Shown: in pieces, positions 6,304-13,673 of the stretch
Position numbering within the stretch: the first letter of the stretch is position 1
Layout of the letters: every line of letters begins with the position of its first letter
NCBI GenBank assembly: GCA_965370805.1
Contig: CBDUVZ010000070.1
Span: forward strand, 1 to 15,530
Direction of reading: 5' to 3'
Length of the DNA stretch: 15,530 nucleotides
Origin: CBDUVZ01 sp965370805
Lineage (GTDB): Bacteria; Hydrothermota; Tepidihabitantia; Tepidihabitantales; Tepidihabitantaceae
Notes under the pieces: model-generated
What the model saw: only the letters and a program-made list of their open reading frames with translations
Told to the model about the DNA's origin: nothing
The model's database searches: none
Program-made: the position numbers and the translations under genes

Positions 6304-7705
6304 TCCGTCGGAAGCTGCGGCCCGGAAGCCACCCCAGGCGCTGGAAGCCGAAGCGGCCGTCCTGGGCGCGATGCTCCTCGATCCGGACGCCATCGCCAAA
6401 GTCATCCAGCAACTCGGGACAAACGCCGACCACTTCTATCTCCAATCCCATCGCAAAGTCTACCAGGCGATCCTCAACGTCTTCAACCAGAACGTCCCCG
6501 CCGATGTGGTCACCGTCGGCGCCGAACTCAAACTGATGAAGGAACTGGAACCGATCGGTGGCACCCCGTTCCTCTCCGGCCTGCTGGAAACCGTCCTGAC
6601 CACCGCTCATTGCGCGGAGCACGCGAAACTGGTGCTCGACAAATCGGTCCAGCGTCAACTGATCCAAGTCGCCACTGAAATCGTCCAGAAGGGCTACGAC
6701 GAAGGACGCCGCGCCGAGGAAATGCTCGACGAAGCGGAACAGGGAATATTCGACATCCGCCAGGCCAGAACCCGCAAGGACCTCGTCGCCATCAAAGACC
6801 TGCTCATACCCGAAATGGAGCGGATTGAGAAAGCCCAGGAGCACAAAAGGCTGGTGACCGGAGTCGAAACCGGCTTTCACGACCTGGACGAGAAGACCTC
6901 CGGGCTCCAGTCGGGCGATCTCATCATCGTAGCGGGAAGACCGTCGATGGGCAAGACCGCCCTTGCCCTGAACATCGCGGCGAACGCCGGCGCCAGGCAC
7001 AAAATCCCGGTGGCCCTGTTCAGCCTGGAAATGGCCAACGAAGCGCTCACCACGCGGATCCTCTGTTCCGAAGCCGGTGTTTCGATGAAAAAGGTGCGGC
7101 GGGGAATGATATCCCGGGGGGAGAAGTCGCAACTGGTCGCCGCGCTCGGTCCGCTCTCCGAAGCCCGGATATTCATCGACGACTCCCCAAGTCTCAATGT
7201 ACTTGAGATCCGTGCCCGCGCCCGCCGGTTGAGCGCCGAAATGCCGCTCGGTCTTGTCATTATCGACTACATCCAGTTGATGGAAGCCCATGGCGGCAGC
7301 CGCCGCGACCGCAACCGGCAGCAGGAAATCTCCGAGATATCCCGCGCGCTCAAAGCAATGGCCAAAGAACTCAATGTTCCGGTTCTCGCTATCTCCCAGC
7401 TTTCGCGTGCTCCAGAAGCACGGCCCGGCCGGCGGCCCCAGATTTCCGACCTGCGGGAATCAGGCGCAATCGAACAGGATGCCGACCTGGTCATCCTGCT
7501 GTACCGCGCCAAGTTCTATGCCCGCGAAGACGAGGAGGCCGACGATACCGCCGAAGTCATCATCGGCAAACAGCGCAACGGACCGCTCGGAGTCGTCAAG
7601 CTCACCTTCCGCGACGAATGCATGCGGTTCGAGAACCCGTACCTGCGGGAGATATCGGAGCCGTCGGAGGAAAAAACCGGAGAGGACGACTTCCTTCCCG
7701 AGTAG
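6296..7705 (+). CDS. dnaB: Replicative DNA helicase DnaB
   Basis: DnaB is the hexameric helicase that unwinds DNA ahead of the replication fork. The N-terminal primase-interacting domain starts at PPQALEAEAAVLGAMLLDP (residue 12). The RecA-like C-terminal domain carries Walker A GRPSMGKT at 214-221, Walker B VIIDYIQLM at 321-329, and the tail SQLSRAPEARPGRRPQISDL followed by IEQDADLV and IIGKQRNGP. At 469 residues it is normal in length and no intein is present. It overlaps coaBC by 8 nt and its TAG directly abuts the ATG of radA. Pairing of dnaB with radA and CoA or nucleotide genes is a lineage-specific arrangement. Confidence 0.97.
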   Translation: MTDPSEAAARKPPQALEAEAAVLGAMLLDPDAIAKVIQQLGTNADHFYLQSHRKVYQAILNVFNQNVPADVVTVGAELKLMKELEPIGGTPFLSGLLETVLTTAHCAEHAKLVLDKSVQRQLIQVATEIVQKGYDEGRRAEEMLDEAEQGIFDIRQARTRKDLVAIKDLLIPEMERIEKAQEHKRLVTGVETGFHDLDEKTSGLQSGDLIIVAGRPSMGKTALALNIAANAGARHKIPVALFSLEMANEALTTRILCSEAGVSMKKVRRGMISRGEKSQLVAALGPLSEARIFIDDSPSLNVLEIRARARRLSAEMPLGLVIIDYIQLMEAHGGSRRDRNRQQEISEISRALKAMAKELNVPVLAISQLSRAPEARPGRRPQISDLRESGAIEQDADLVILLYRAKFYAREDEEADDTAEVIIGKQRNGPLGVVKLTFRDECMRFENPYLREISEPSEEKTGEDDFLPE

Positions 7706-9073
7706 ATGAAGAACACCACCTTTGTCTGCCAGAACTGCGGTTCCGAATCCGCCCGCTGGGTCGGCCACTGCCCCGGCTGCGGCGAATGGAACACGATGGT
7801 CGAGGAACAGCGGGCAACGAAGAGAATCACCCGCAATCAACGGGTGACAGTAGCCGGTCCGAGCCGACCGGTGAGGCTCAGCGACGTCGAGCCCCAGAAG
7901 GACCGCCGGCAGCCGACCGGCTGCGCGGAGCTGGACCGCGTGCTCGGAGGCGGGCTGGTACGCGGGTCCCTGCTGCTGCTCGGCGGCGAACCCGGCATCG
8001 GCAAGTCCACCCTCACCCTCCAGATCTGCGGTCAACTGGCGGCAGCCGGCACGACCGTGCTCTACGTGAGCGGCGAGGAGTCGGCGGAGCAGATCCGGCT
8101 GCGGGCCGAACGCCTCGAAGTGACCGCCGACCGGATTCATCTCCTCTGCGCCGTCGAACTCGATGACATCGTCGAAGCCGCGGCTGAAATCGAGCCCGGC
8201 CTGCTGGTCGTCGATTCGATCCAGACGGTATTCCGTTCCAGCCTCACCAGCGCACCGGGCAGCGTTTCCCAGGTGAGAGAATGCACCGCGGAACTGCTCC
8301 GCCTGGCCAAAGCCCGAGCCATCACAACCGTCCTCATCGGTCATGTCACCAAACACGGCTCGATTGCCGGGCCGCGCACCCTGGAGCACATGGTCGATGC
8401 CGTCCTGTACTTCGAAGGCGAGCGGTTCCACCAGTACCGGATTATCCGGGCCGTCAAGAACCGGTACGGCTCCACTGACGAAATCGGGGTATTCGAGATG
8501 GCCGACACCGGCCTGATCGAAGTGGACAACCCGTCCCGGTTCTTCCTGTCCGAACGCCGGCCCGACGTATCCGGCTCCGCGGTAGCCGCTACCGTGGAAG
8601 GAACCCGCCCGCTGCTCGTGGAAATCCAGGCGCTGGCCGCCACTACCGCCTACGCGATTCCCCAGCGCGTAGCAACCGGGTTCGACGCCAGGAGACTCAA
8701 CATGCTCCTCTGCGTTCTCGAACGCCGCGCGGGCGTGAACACCGCGGGCCAGGACGTCTTCCTCAATATCGCCGGCGGCCTGAAAGTCCAGGAGCCGGCC
8801 GCCGACCTCGCGGTCCTTGCTGCACTCGCATCATCGGTCCGCAACATACCGGTGCCGCCCGACGCCGTCCTGATGGGGGAAGTCGGCCTGGGCGGCGAAG
8901 TTCGTTCCGTTACCCGCGCCGAGACGCGTCTCAACGAGGCGGCCCGGCTCGGGTTCAAGAAAGCGATTATGCCCCGGCGCAACATGGCAGGCAGGATGAA
9001 GCCATGCGCCGGGATCAAGACCTTTGCGGTTGAGTCGGTCCGGCAGGCGCTGGAACTGATGGGGGAATCGTGA
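7706..9073 (+). CDS. radA: DNA repair protein RadA
   Basis: RadA (Sms) is a DnaB-like, RecA-fold helicase that promotes branch migration in recombinational repair. The zinc finger has Cys at residues 8, 11, 22 and 25. Walker A GEPGIGKS lies at 94-101, Walker B LLVVDS ends near 171, and the RadA-specific motif reads KNRYG at 251-255 in place of the usual KNRFG, a conservative change. Residues about 285-450 form the Lon-protease-like domain (MGEVGLGGEVRSV near the end). The 455-residue length is standard. The ATG touches the dnaB stop, so translation is probably coupled; no separate ribosome site is visible. Confidence 0.97.
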   Translation: MKNTTFVCQNCGSESARWVGHCPGCGEWNTMVEEQRATKRITRNQRVTVAGPSRPVRLSDVEPQKDRRQPTGCAELDRVLGGGLVRGSLLLLGGEPGIGKSTLTLQICGQLAAAGTTVLYVSGEESAEQIRLRAERLEVTADRIHLLCAVELDDIVEAAAEIEPGLLVVDSIQTVFRSSLTSAPGSVSQVRECTAELLRLAKARAITTVLIGHVTKHGSIAGPRTLEHMVDAVLYFEGERFHQYRIIRAVKNRYGSTDEIGVFEMADTGLIEVDNPSRFFLSERRPDVSGSAVAATVEGTRPLLVEIQALAATTAYAIPQRVATGFDARRLNMLLCVLERRAGVNTAGQDVFLNIAGGLKVQEPAADLAVLAALASSVRNIPVPPDAVLMGEVGLGGEVRSVTRAETRLNEAARLGFKKAIMPRRNMAGRMKPCAGIKTFAVESVRQALELMGES

Positions 9074-9106
9074 AGCCGCCGACTCACGCAACCAACGGAG
9101 GATTGA

Positions 9107-9682
9107 ATGCTCTTCGGAAAAAGCAAGACTTATGTCATGGACTACGAAACCCTGGCCGATCCCAGGGTCGCTCAGTTCATGGAATTCGGCCTAGTGTCGG
9201 GGAAACTCCTTCTGCCCGAGCCGCCGAACGACCCGTCGGCCCGCGAGGACCATCGAGTCCGTCGGGCTCAGGAGGCGATTGAGAAACTCAGGCACGTCCG
9301 AGGCCTGTCAGTCAAACTCGACCGCAAACTGCTCCAGCGCGATTCGCTGATTGCAGTACTGCGCAAGCAGAAAGCCACCCTCATCACGGTGAACCCGGAA
9401 CTGAAAACGGCGTGCGACGGCCTGCCCGTGGTTACCACTTCCGACATCTACAGCGTCTTCAAACCGCTCTACCTGCCCGGTGCCGAACTCAGAGTCAGAG
9501 TGACCAAACGCGGCAAGGAGAAAGACGAAGGCATCGGCTACCTCGAAGGTGGAGTGAAAGTGGTAATCGAAAACGGGGCACGGGCGATGGACCGGGAGCT
9601 TGAAGTCGTAGTCCAGGGCGCGCTCGAAACCGATGTCGGTCGGGTGGTATTCGCCAGGCCGAAATTCACTGACATCAAGTAA
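9107..9682 (+). CDS. Short PIN-like/TRAM domain protein, degenerate nuclease
   Basis: The 191-residue product resembles the soluble half of YacL-type PIN-TRAM proteins, which carry a PIN nuclease fold and an RNA-binding TRAM domain after a membrane anchor. The TRAM domain is clear at residues about 121-185 (LPGAELRVRVTKRGKEKDEG, then GYLEGGVKVVIENG). The N-terminal part aligns with PIN by pattern: Asp12 in VMDYE and Asp79 in QRDSL match acidic positions. The usual TND is TVN at 94-96, and the usual acidic LEEL is not apparent, so nuclease activity is doubtful. The membrane anchor is truly absent: TGA lies in frame immediately before the ATG. A GGAGGA site at 9097-9102 supports the start. It follows radA by 33 nt. 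An RNA-binding, non-cleaving role is inferred. Confidence 0.8.
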   Translation: MLFGKSKTYVMDYETLADPRVAQFMEFGLVSGKLLLPEPPNDPSAREDHRVRRAQEAIEKLRHVRGLSVKLDRKLLQRDSLIAVLRKQKATLITVNPELKTACDGLPVVTTSDIYSVFKPLYLPGAELRVRVTKRGKEKDEGIGYLEGGVKVVIENGARAMDRELEVVVQGALETDVGRVVFARPKFTDIK

Positions 9683-9823
9683 CCTCGCACCGTACCGGCC
9701 GGAACCGACCGTGGACTGCCTCGTAGCCGGGCCGAACGCGAACTCAACCGGCGTCCACGCTACCCCGACCCGCTGGAGGAAACCAGGGCCTTCACCAACT
9801 GGTACCGGCAGCAGCAGGCTTGA
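9683..9823 (+). other. Coding-like open stretch in frame after the PIN/TRAM stop
   Basis: Straight after the TAA at 9680-9682, 46 further in-frame codons run to TGA at 9821. The later part reads RAERELNRRPRYPDPLEETR followed by AFTNWYRQQQA. It has strongly G/C third positions and a balanced, soluble-protein-like composition. There is no ATG, GTG or TTG start in this frame; only CTG at 9716 could serve. It may be a remnant of a lost gene, a readthrough tail or chance. I do not call it a gene. Confidence 0.25.
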
Positions 9824-9853
9824 CCCCGGCGCATCCCGGTCATAGAATGGAGT

Positions 9854-10276
9854 GTGAGGAACGTCATTCTGGCCTGCCTGGCGGTCGCCCTCGCGGCCGG
9901 TCTGCTGGTGTGCAAGGACCCGCTCAGCTTCCAGCCCGGCGACCCGAGCATGCCCGACCCGCCCGGCCCGCCGGTCCCGGTCTACCCGCCTGACGGCGAG
10001 AACACCGGGGACTACGGCTACCCGCAGGATGTCGCTTTCCAATGGGGCAAAGTCAACGGTGCCATCTTCTACCAGGTTGAAGTGTACACCGAGTCGATTC
10101 CCGAGCTGCCGAATCTCCACACCATTGCCGATGGAGTCACTACAACGACGGTGACAGTCAGGTTCGGCCGGTACGGGTTCTACTACTGGCGCGTCCGGGC
10201 CGGCAGCCACCGCTGGAACTGGTACACCGACTGGTCCGAACTCAACCGGTTCGTCCTGCCGAATCCCGCCCGCTAG
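9854..10276 (+). CDS. Small secreted or lipoprotein-like FN3-type protein
   Basis: The 140-residue product begins with a signal sequence (hydrophobic residues about 4-19) ending in LLVCKD. A Cys at 20 suggests a lipoprotein, but Val before the Cys is not a standard lipobox. After a proline-rich linker, residues about 45-135 form one fibronectin-III-like beta domain with typical strands: DVAFQWGKVNGAIFYQVEVY and FYYWRVRAG, then TDWSELNRFVL. It shares this style with the two domains of the larger secreted protein at 11927-12994, so both may act at the cell surface. The start is GTG; an ATG at 9847 is out of frame, and GGAG lies very close (1 nt), so the true start is uncertain. The gene converges on the MATE gene with 11 nt between stops. 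Confidence 0.65.
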   Translation: MRNVILACLAVALAAGLLVCKDPLSFQPGDPSMPDPPGPPVPVYPPDGENTGDYGYPQDVAFQWGKVNGAIFYQVEVYTESIPELPNLHTIADGVTTTTVTVRFGRYGFYYWRVRAGSHRWNWYTDWSELNRFVLPNPAR

Positions 10277-10287
10277 CAGCCGGACCG

Positions 10288-11679
10288 TCACTTCCAGGAC
10301 AGTTCCCGCCGCTGCCAGCCGCCGCGGTAGTACCAGAAGCCAAGCAGCACCGCTTCCACCAGGATGGAAGCCCCGATTGCGACCCAGACACCAGTGAGCC
10401 CGAACCCGGTCAGTGCGACCAGAGCCCAGGCCACGGGAATCTTCACCGCCCAGTTCGCTATCAGCGCCGCCACCATCGGCGGCCGGGTATCGCCGGCCCC
10501 GCGTTGAGCTCCGGCCCAGGCGAACGTCGCCGCGCCGATAACCAGAACCGGCACGAGCACCCTGAGATACCCGGTCCCGACACTGACCACCTCGGGATTG
10601 CTGCTGAAAATGCTCACCAACTGCGGCGCGAACGCAAACAGCAGCGGCACGAACCCGAGCTGCAGCAGCAAACCGGCCAGCGTCACCCTCCGGGTCACCT
10701 GCACTGCCGAATCAGGCTTGCCGAGTCCCAGGCTCTGTCCAACCAGGGTCTCCACCGCGGACCCCAGCCCGCCCAGGTAGATGAACATCACTTCGAGAAT
10801 CCTCAGTCCGATACCGAAAGCCGCGGTCGCCGCGGTTCCGAATCCGGTCACGATTCCGAACATGACCATCCCGGTCACCGGCCGCGTGATACCGTGCAGT
10901 CCTGCCGGGATTCCGATCCGAAGTGCGGTCTTCATGGTCCGGGCACTCAGCGGGCCGCGGAGCGCAACCAGCCTGCGGCGATGCATCACGACCGCAATCG
11001 CCGCCAGCCAGACTCCATGACTGGCCGCCGTGGCCAGGGCCGCTCCGAGCAACCCGAGCCGCGGCATTCCGAACCAACCGAAGATCAGTATCGGGTCAAG
11101 CACCATATTGAGGAGATTGGATGCCAGGACGATGAACATCGGCGTCCGAGTATCGCCGAGCGCCTGGAACAGCGAATACACCACCATCCCGCTGAAGAAT
11201 GCGGGCATGTAGGCGAAAACCACCACAAGGTAGGGCCTGCCCGCGGCCACCACATCGGGCGCGGCCCGGAACAGACTCAGCACCCGGCCTGACAGCAGCA
11301 TGCCTGCAATCGCCACAACCACCGAAAACAGAACCGATAGCAGAAGCACATGCCTGAAGCTCTCCCCGATTCCCTCCCGGTCGCCTCTGCCCGCGGCGCG
11401 CGCCGCCATTGCCAGCACGGCAACGCTGAACACCTGCCCCAGCGCAAACAGCACACCGAGCACCGAACCACTCAGGGCGACCGCCGCCACTTCGACATGC
11501 CCCAGTTTCCCCACCCAGAACATATCCACAACGGTCATCGCGGTGTACAAAGCGTGCATCAGCATGACCGGCCAGGCAACCCGCCAGATGGCCGCGCCGA
11601 CCCGGTTCTGCTCAATCAGAGCAACTGTCGGCAACTGCTTGCCGGACAAAGTCCCGCCACTCCGGCCGGAACGACTCAT
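10288..11679 (-). CDS. MATE-family multidrug/cation antiporter
   Basis: The 463-residue integral membrane protein belongs to the MATE family, which exports drugs or metabolites using Na+ or H+ gradients. About twelve hydrophobic segments are visible, beginning at AWPVMLMHALYTAMTVVDMF. Both halves carry the family's paired signature: FQALGDTRTP followed by NMVLDPILIFGWFG in the first, and QRGAGDTRPP in the second. Substrate cannot be predicted. The frame is open back to 11805, but residues before MSRSGRSGG are translated from dispersed repeat DNA (CATTCTG heptamers on the other strand). I therefore start at ATG 11679, which gives a normal length. AGGAAG directly before this ATG is too close for an ideal ribosome site, so the start is moderately sure. 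A promoter lies at 11850-11877. Confidence 0.9.
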   Translation of the reverse strand: MSRSGRSGGTLSGKQLPTVALIEQNRVGAAIWRVAWPVMLMHALYTAMTVVDMFWVGKLGHVEVAAVALSGSVLGVLFALGQVFSVAVLAMAARAAGRGDREGIGESFRHVLLLSVLFSVVVAIAGMLLSGRVLSLFRAAPDVVAAGRPYLVVVFAYMPAFFSGMVVYSLFQALGDTRTPMFIVLASNLLNMVLDPILIFGWFGMPRLGLLGAALATAASHGVWLAAIAVVMHRRRLVALRGPLSARTMKTALRIGIPAGLHGITRPVTGMVMFGIVTGFGTAATAAFGIGLRILEVMFIYLGGLGSAVETLVGQSLGLGKPDSAVQVTRRVTLAGLLLQLGFVPLLFAFAPQLVSIFSSNPEVVSVGTGYLRVLVPVLVIGAATFAWAGAQRGAGDTRPPMVAALIANWAVKIPVAWALVALTGFGLTGVWVAIGASILVEAVLLGFWYYRGGWQRRELSWK

Positions 11680-11705
11680 CTTCCTGTCGGCCTTGGCAGT
11701 TTCCT

Positions 11706-11747
11706 CATTCTGCACTCTGCATTCTGCACTCTGACTTCCGCCTCGTC
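11706..11747. repeat. Degenerate 7-bp tandem repeat, CATTCTG/CACTCTG type
   Basis: Six consecutive heptamers read CATTCTG, CACTCTG, CATTCTG, CACTCTG, ACTTCCG, CCTCGTC, decaying to the right. The block lies in the predicted 5' leader of the MATE gene. The 14-bp word CATTCTGCACTCTG recurs exactly at 15167-15180. The following 11757-11790 holds looser CTTGGCGG repeats. Confidence 0.75.
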
Positions 11748-11795
11748 CATTTCCTGCTTGGCGGCCTTGGCGATCTTGGCGGTTTCCGCTCTGGT

Positions 11796-11831
11796 CATTG
11801 GTCATTTCCTACCCGGCGGTTTCGTCATTCT
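11796..11831. repeat. 36-bp dispersed repeat, copy A
   Basis: Thirty-four of 36 bases match copy B at 15137-15172, in the same orientation. Both begin CATTGGTCATTTCCT and continue through CCCGGCGGTTTC to TCATTCT; the differences are at positions 16 and 29. This copy is in the MATE leader. Confidence 0.85.
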
Positions 11832-11849
11832 CGGAACGCATGAAGCAAG

Positions 11850-11877
11850 ACTATAAACCGAATCCCGGACTGCGCAA
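11850..11877 (-). promoter_or_regulatory. Probable promoter of the MATE gene
   Basis: On the minus strand TTGCGC (11877-11872) and TATAGT (11855-11850) are separated by 16 bp; the -10 matches consensus at five of six positions. The predicted start near 11843 would give a leader of about 165 nt composed largely of dispersed repeats. The site lies just beyond the terminator hairpin of the upstream gene, which suits an independent transcript. Confidence 0.5.
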
Positions 11878-11880
11878 AGA

Positions 11881-11911
11881 AAGCGGCCCGGCCGCAATGG
11901 CCGGGCCGCTT
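11881..11911 (-). terminator. Terminator-like hairpin after the secreted-protein gene
   Basis: A perfect 13-bp stem (AAGCGGCCCGGCC with GGCCGGGCCGCTT) encloses a 5-nt loop, 15 nt beyond the stop of the gene at 11927. On the minus strand it is followed by TCTTTGCG, a short and impure T-tract, so termination may be partial or assisted. It separates that gene from the MATE promoter. Confidence 0.75.
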
Positions 11912-11926
11912 CGCTGAAGCCCTCAC

Positions 11927-12994
11927 CTAGTCCATCTTCGTCAGCCTGAAGACTTCATGCCGGGTCGGCGCCGTGCTCACGCCTTCGCCAGGAACCCGAC
12001 AGAAGTATGTGCCGGGACTGAGAATTCTCCCGGCATTGTCCCGACCGTCCCACTCGAACCGGTATCTCCGGGCCGCACGCGACCCGGATGCCCCGGCAAG
12101 AAGAACCCGCACCAACCGGCCGTCGGCGGAATAGACCTCGATCCGGACACCCCTTCCGGAACGGACATCCACGCTGATGGAAACCCGGTCGGAAAACGGA
12201 TTCGGTGCCGCCGCCATTCGGCATTTGGCTTCTGGCTCTTGGCTTTCGGCTTTTCCTTGGGCCCCGGCCTTCGGCAGCATATCCAGTACCTCAAAGCTCC
12301 ACATCGGCTCGAACCAGTCACTCGTGTCTCCGGATTCCTCAATCCGGCAGGTCCACTGATAGACTTCGCCGCGTTCCAGCCGCGTGCCCTCATACAACCA
12401 CAAAGGCAAGTCACTCACCCCCTCGCCCATCAACGTCTTGCCACAATGCACCCGGAACCGGTACCGGACCCCTGGTCCGACCGGCCTGACCGTCAGCAGC
12501 GGCCGACGAGTAAGCACCCGCGCGCCGTCGGCCGGCAGCTTCGGGTCGGGCGCAGGCAATCCGAACCCGACCGCAAAACCCCAGGCCGGACTGAACCACG
12601 GACTCCATCCTCCGGAATCGTAGACCCGACACGACCAGGAATAGCTGTGCCCGCGCTGCAGAACACGGCCGCCTGACCCCGGCTCCCACTTCGGGATATC
12701 GCTGTATCCCTCGGTCACAACCGTTGCTCCCTCCTTCACGCGAAAGTGATAGCACCCGAACGGAATTGAAGACTCCACCTCCAGCACGGGTGAGACCACC
12801 GGAACGGTATCTCCATTCTCCGGTACGAACGGGACCGGAGACAAAGGAACATGACGACCTCGCGGGGCCGCCGCTGGGCCCGCGACGGCCCCAAGCGCCA
12901 GGGCGCCAAAAACTCCCGGCCAGACCATCAGCGCGAAGCAGAGTGCCATCCTATGGCACAATGTAAGCATCGATTTGGGAACAGACCGTGTCAC
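11927..12994 (-). CDS. Secreted protein: two FN3-like repeats plus FlgD/T9SS-like sorting domain
   Basis: The 355-residue protein has a signal sequence (hydrophobic residues about 17-43). Two related beta-sandwich repeats follow, at about 62-141 and 150-236 (compare YSWSCRVYDSGGWSPWF with YQWTCRIEESGDTSDWF). A linker at 243-262 leads to a C-terminal domain beginning APNPFSDRVSI, with IEVYSADGRLVRVL and FEWDGRDNAGRILSPGTYF. That pattern is the FlgD Ig-like/type A sorting domain used for surface attachment or type IX secretion in FCB-type bacteria; no secretion genes are in the window. Binding target is unknown. The GTG start at 12994 is supported by GGAGG at 13001-13005, 6 nt upstream. Residues 247-260 of the linker are encoded by an in-frame heptamer repeat block. 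A strong hairpin terminator follows the stop. Confidence 0.85.
   Translation of the reverse strand: MTRSVPKSMLTLCHRMALCFALMVWPGVFGALALGAVAGPAAAPRGRHVPLSPVPFVPENGDTVPVVSPVLEVESSIPFGCYHFRVKEGATVVTEGYSDIPKWEPGSGGRVLQRGHSYSWSCRVYDSGGWSPWFSPAWGFAVGFGLPAPDPKLPADGARVLTRRPLLTVRPVGPGVRYRFRVHCGKTLMGEGVSDLPLWLYEGTRLERGEVYQWTCRIEESGDTSDWFEPMWSFEVLDMLPKAGAQGKAESQEPEAKCRMAAAPNPFSDRVSISVDVRSGRGVRIEVYSADGRLVRVLLAGASGSRAARRYRFEWDGRDNAGRILSPGTYFCRVPGEGVSTAPTRHEVFRLTKMD
12215..12256. repeat. Heptamer repeat block inside a coding sequence
   Basis: Six consecutive heptamers, CATTCGG, CATTTGG, CTTCTGG, CTCTTGG, CTTTCGG, CTTTTCC, lie in the gene at 11927-12994 and encode linker residues 247-260 (GKAESQEPEAKCRM). 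Forty-two bp is 14 codons, so gain of the block would keep the frame. The first word is shared with the block at 15001-15042. Confidence 0.7.
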
Positions 12995-13355
12995 GTTACC
13001 CCTCCAGTATTCATTCCCCGAGGGCCATTCAGATAATCTATCGGGCTGTCGAGCATGCGGTGTGCAGTTTCCCTAGGCTGGATTGTGAGAGTCCGAAAAA
13101 CTGCCCGACAGCCCGGAATCCTCTCCAGATTGTTCCAACTTCCGTAACCCCTCGCTTGGTCTCAGCTGCACTCGGTATGCCACCGCCCGACAGCCGGACA
13201 GCAGGCCTAACTACTTGAGAAACGGACCTCTACCGCATTGTTGATCGGGCGTCAGGGCTTGGCCGTTTCCTTCTGCGGCCGCCTGCGCCCCATTGCTAAC
13301 TCACCGGCAGACAAACACATGCCCGGCCGCGACAAGCCGGAACAGAAAAGCCCGG
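12995..13355. other. Intergenic region with leader of the secreted-protein gene
   Basis: No gene is supported. The region separates the sigma operon's last gene from the secreted-protein gene, both on the minus strand. It holds the latter's ribosome site (13001-13005) and a nested inverted repeat at 13042-13115. I could not find a convincing -35/-10 pair on the minus strand or a clear terminator for the sigma operon. Confidence 0.4.
13042..13115. repeat. Nested inverted repeat, possible structured leader
   Basis: CGGGCTGTCG (13042-13051) pairs with CGACAGCCCG (13106-13115), and inside it GCAGTTT (13064-13070) pairs with AAACTGC (13098-13104). The helices are separated by 12 nt on one side and 1 nt on the other, with a 27-nt apical loop. 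It lies 48 to 121 nt upstream of the GTG at 12994, where a 5' leader would be. Confidence 0.45.
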
Positions 13356-13673
13356 TCAGTCTTCGACCACGACTCCGGTTCCGTACGCCACAAGCTCAGC
13401 CGCCCCGCCCATGACTGCGGAAGTCGAAAAGCGCATGGCAACTACCGCGTTGGCGCCGAGCCGGTGGGCATCCTCCTTCATCCGGTCCAGGGCCTGCTCC
13501 CGCGACTCGGCCAGCATCTTGGTGTAGTCGGTAATCTCGCCGCCGACGATATTGCGCAGCCCGGCCATGAAGTCGTGCCCGACGTGCCGGGCCCGGATCG
13601 TATTGCCCCGCGCCAGCCCGACGACCCTCACAATCCTCTTCCCCGGGATATCCGACGTGGTAACCACAATCAT
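13356..13673 (-). CDS. YbjQ/UPF0145-family putative heavy-metal-binding protein
   Basis: The 105-residue protein matches the YbjQ (UPF0145) family across its length: MIVVTTSDIPGKRIVRVVG at the start, then ARGNTIRARHVGHDFMAGLR, NIVGGEITDYT, a helix of EALDRM type, and a GAAELVAYGTGVVVE end. Members are small oligomeric alpha/beta proteins classed as putative heavy-metal binding; the true function is not established. An excellent GGGAGGTGA site precedes the ATG. The start overlaps the anti-sigma stop as ATGA, so the two are translationally coupled. That location suggests a role in the stress response controlled by the sigma factor, which is inference. Confidence 0.93.
   Translation of the reverse strand: MIVVTTSDIPGKRIVRVVGLARGNTIRARHVGHDFMAGLRNIVGGEITDYTKMLAESREQALDRMKEDAHRLGANAVVAMRFSTSAVMGGAAELVAYGTGVVVED

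Noticed and set aside
5233..8431. Several long minus-strand frames (up to 390 codons)
   Set aside because: They are antisense to coaBC, dnaB and radA; G+C-rich coding DNA commonly leaves such frames open.
10504..11292. Plus-strand frame of 262 codons rich in His, Arg and Gln
   Set aside because: It is antisense to the MATE transporter; the composition is the usual result of reading a hydrophobic membrane gene backwards.
13310..13355. Terminator for the sigma operon
   Set aside because: Short CCGG pairings occur but no stable stem with a T-tract could be found.
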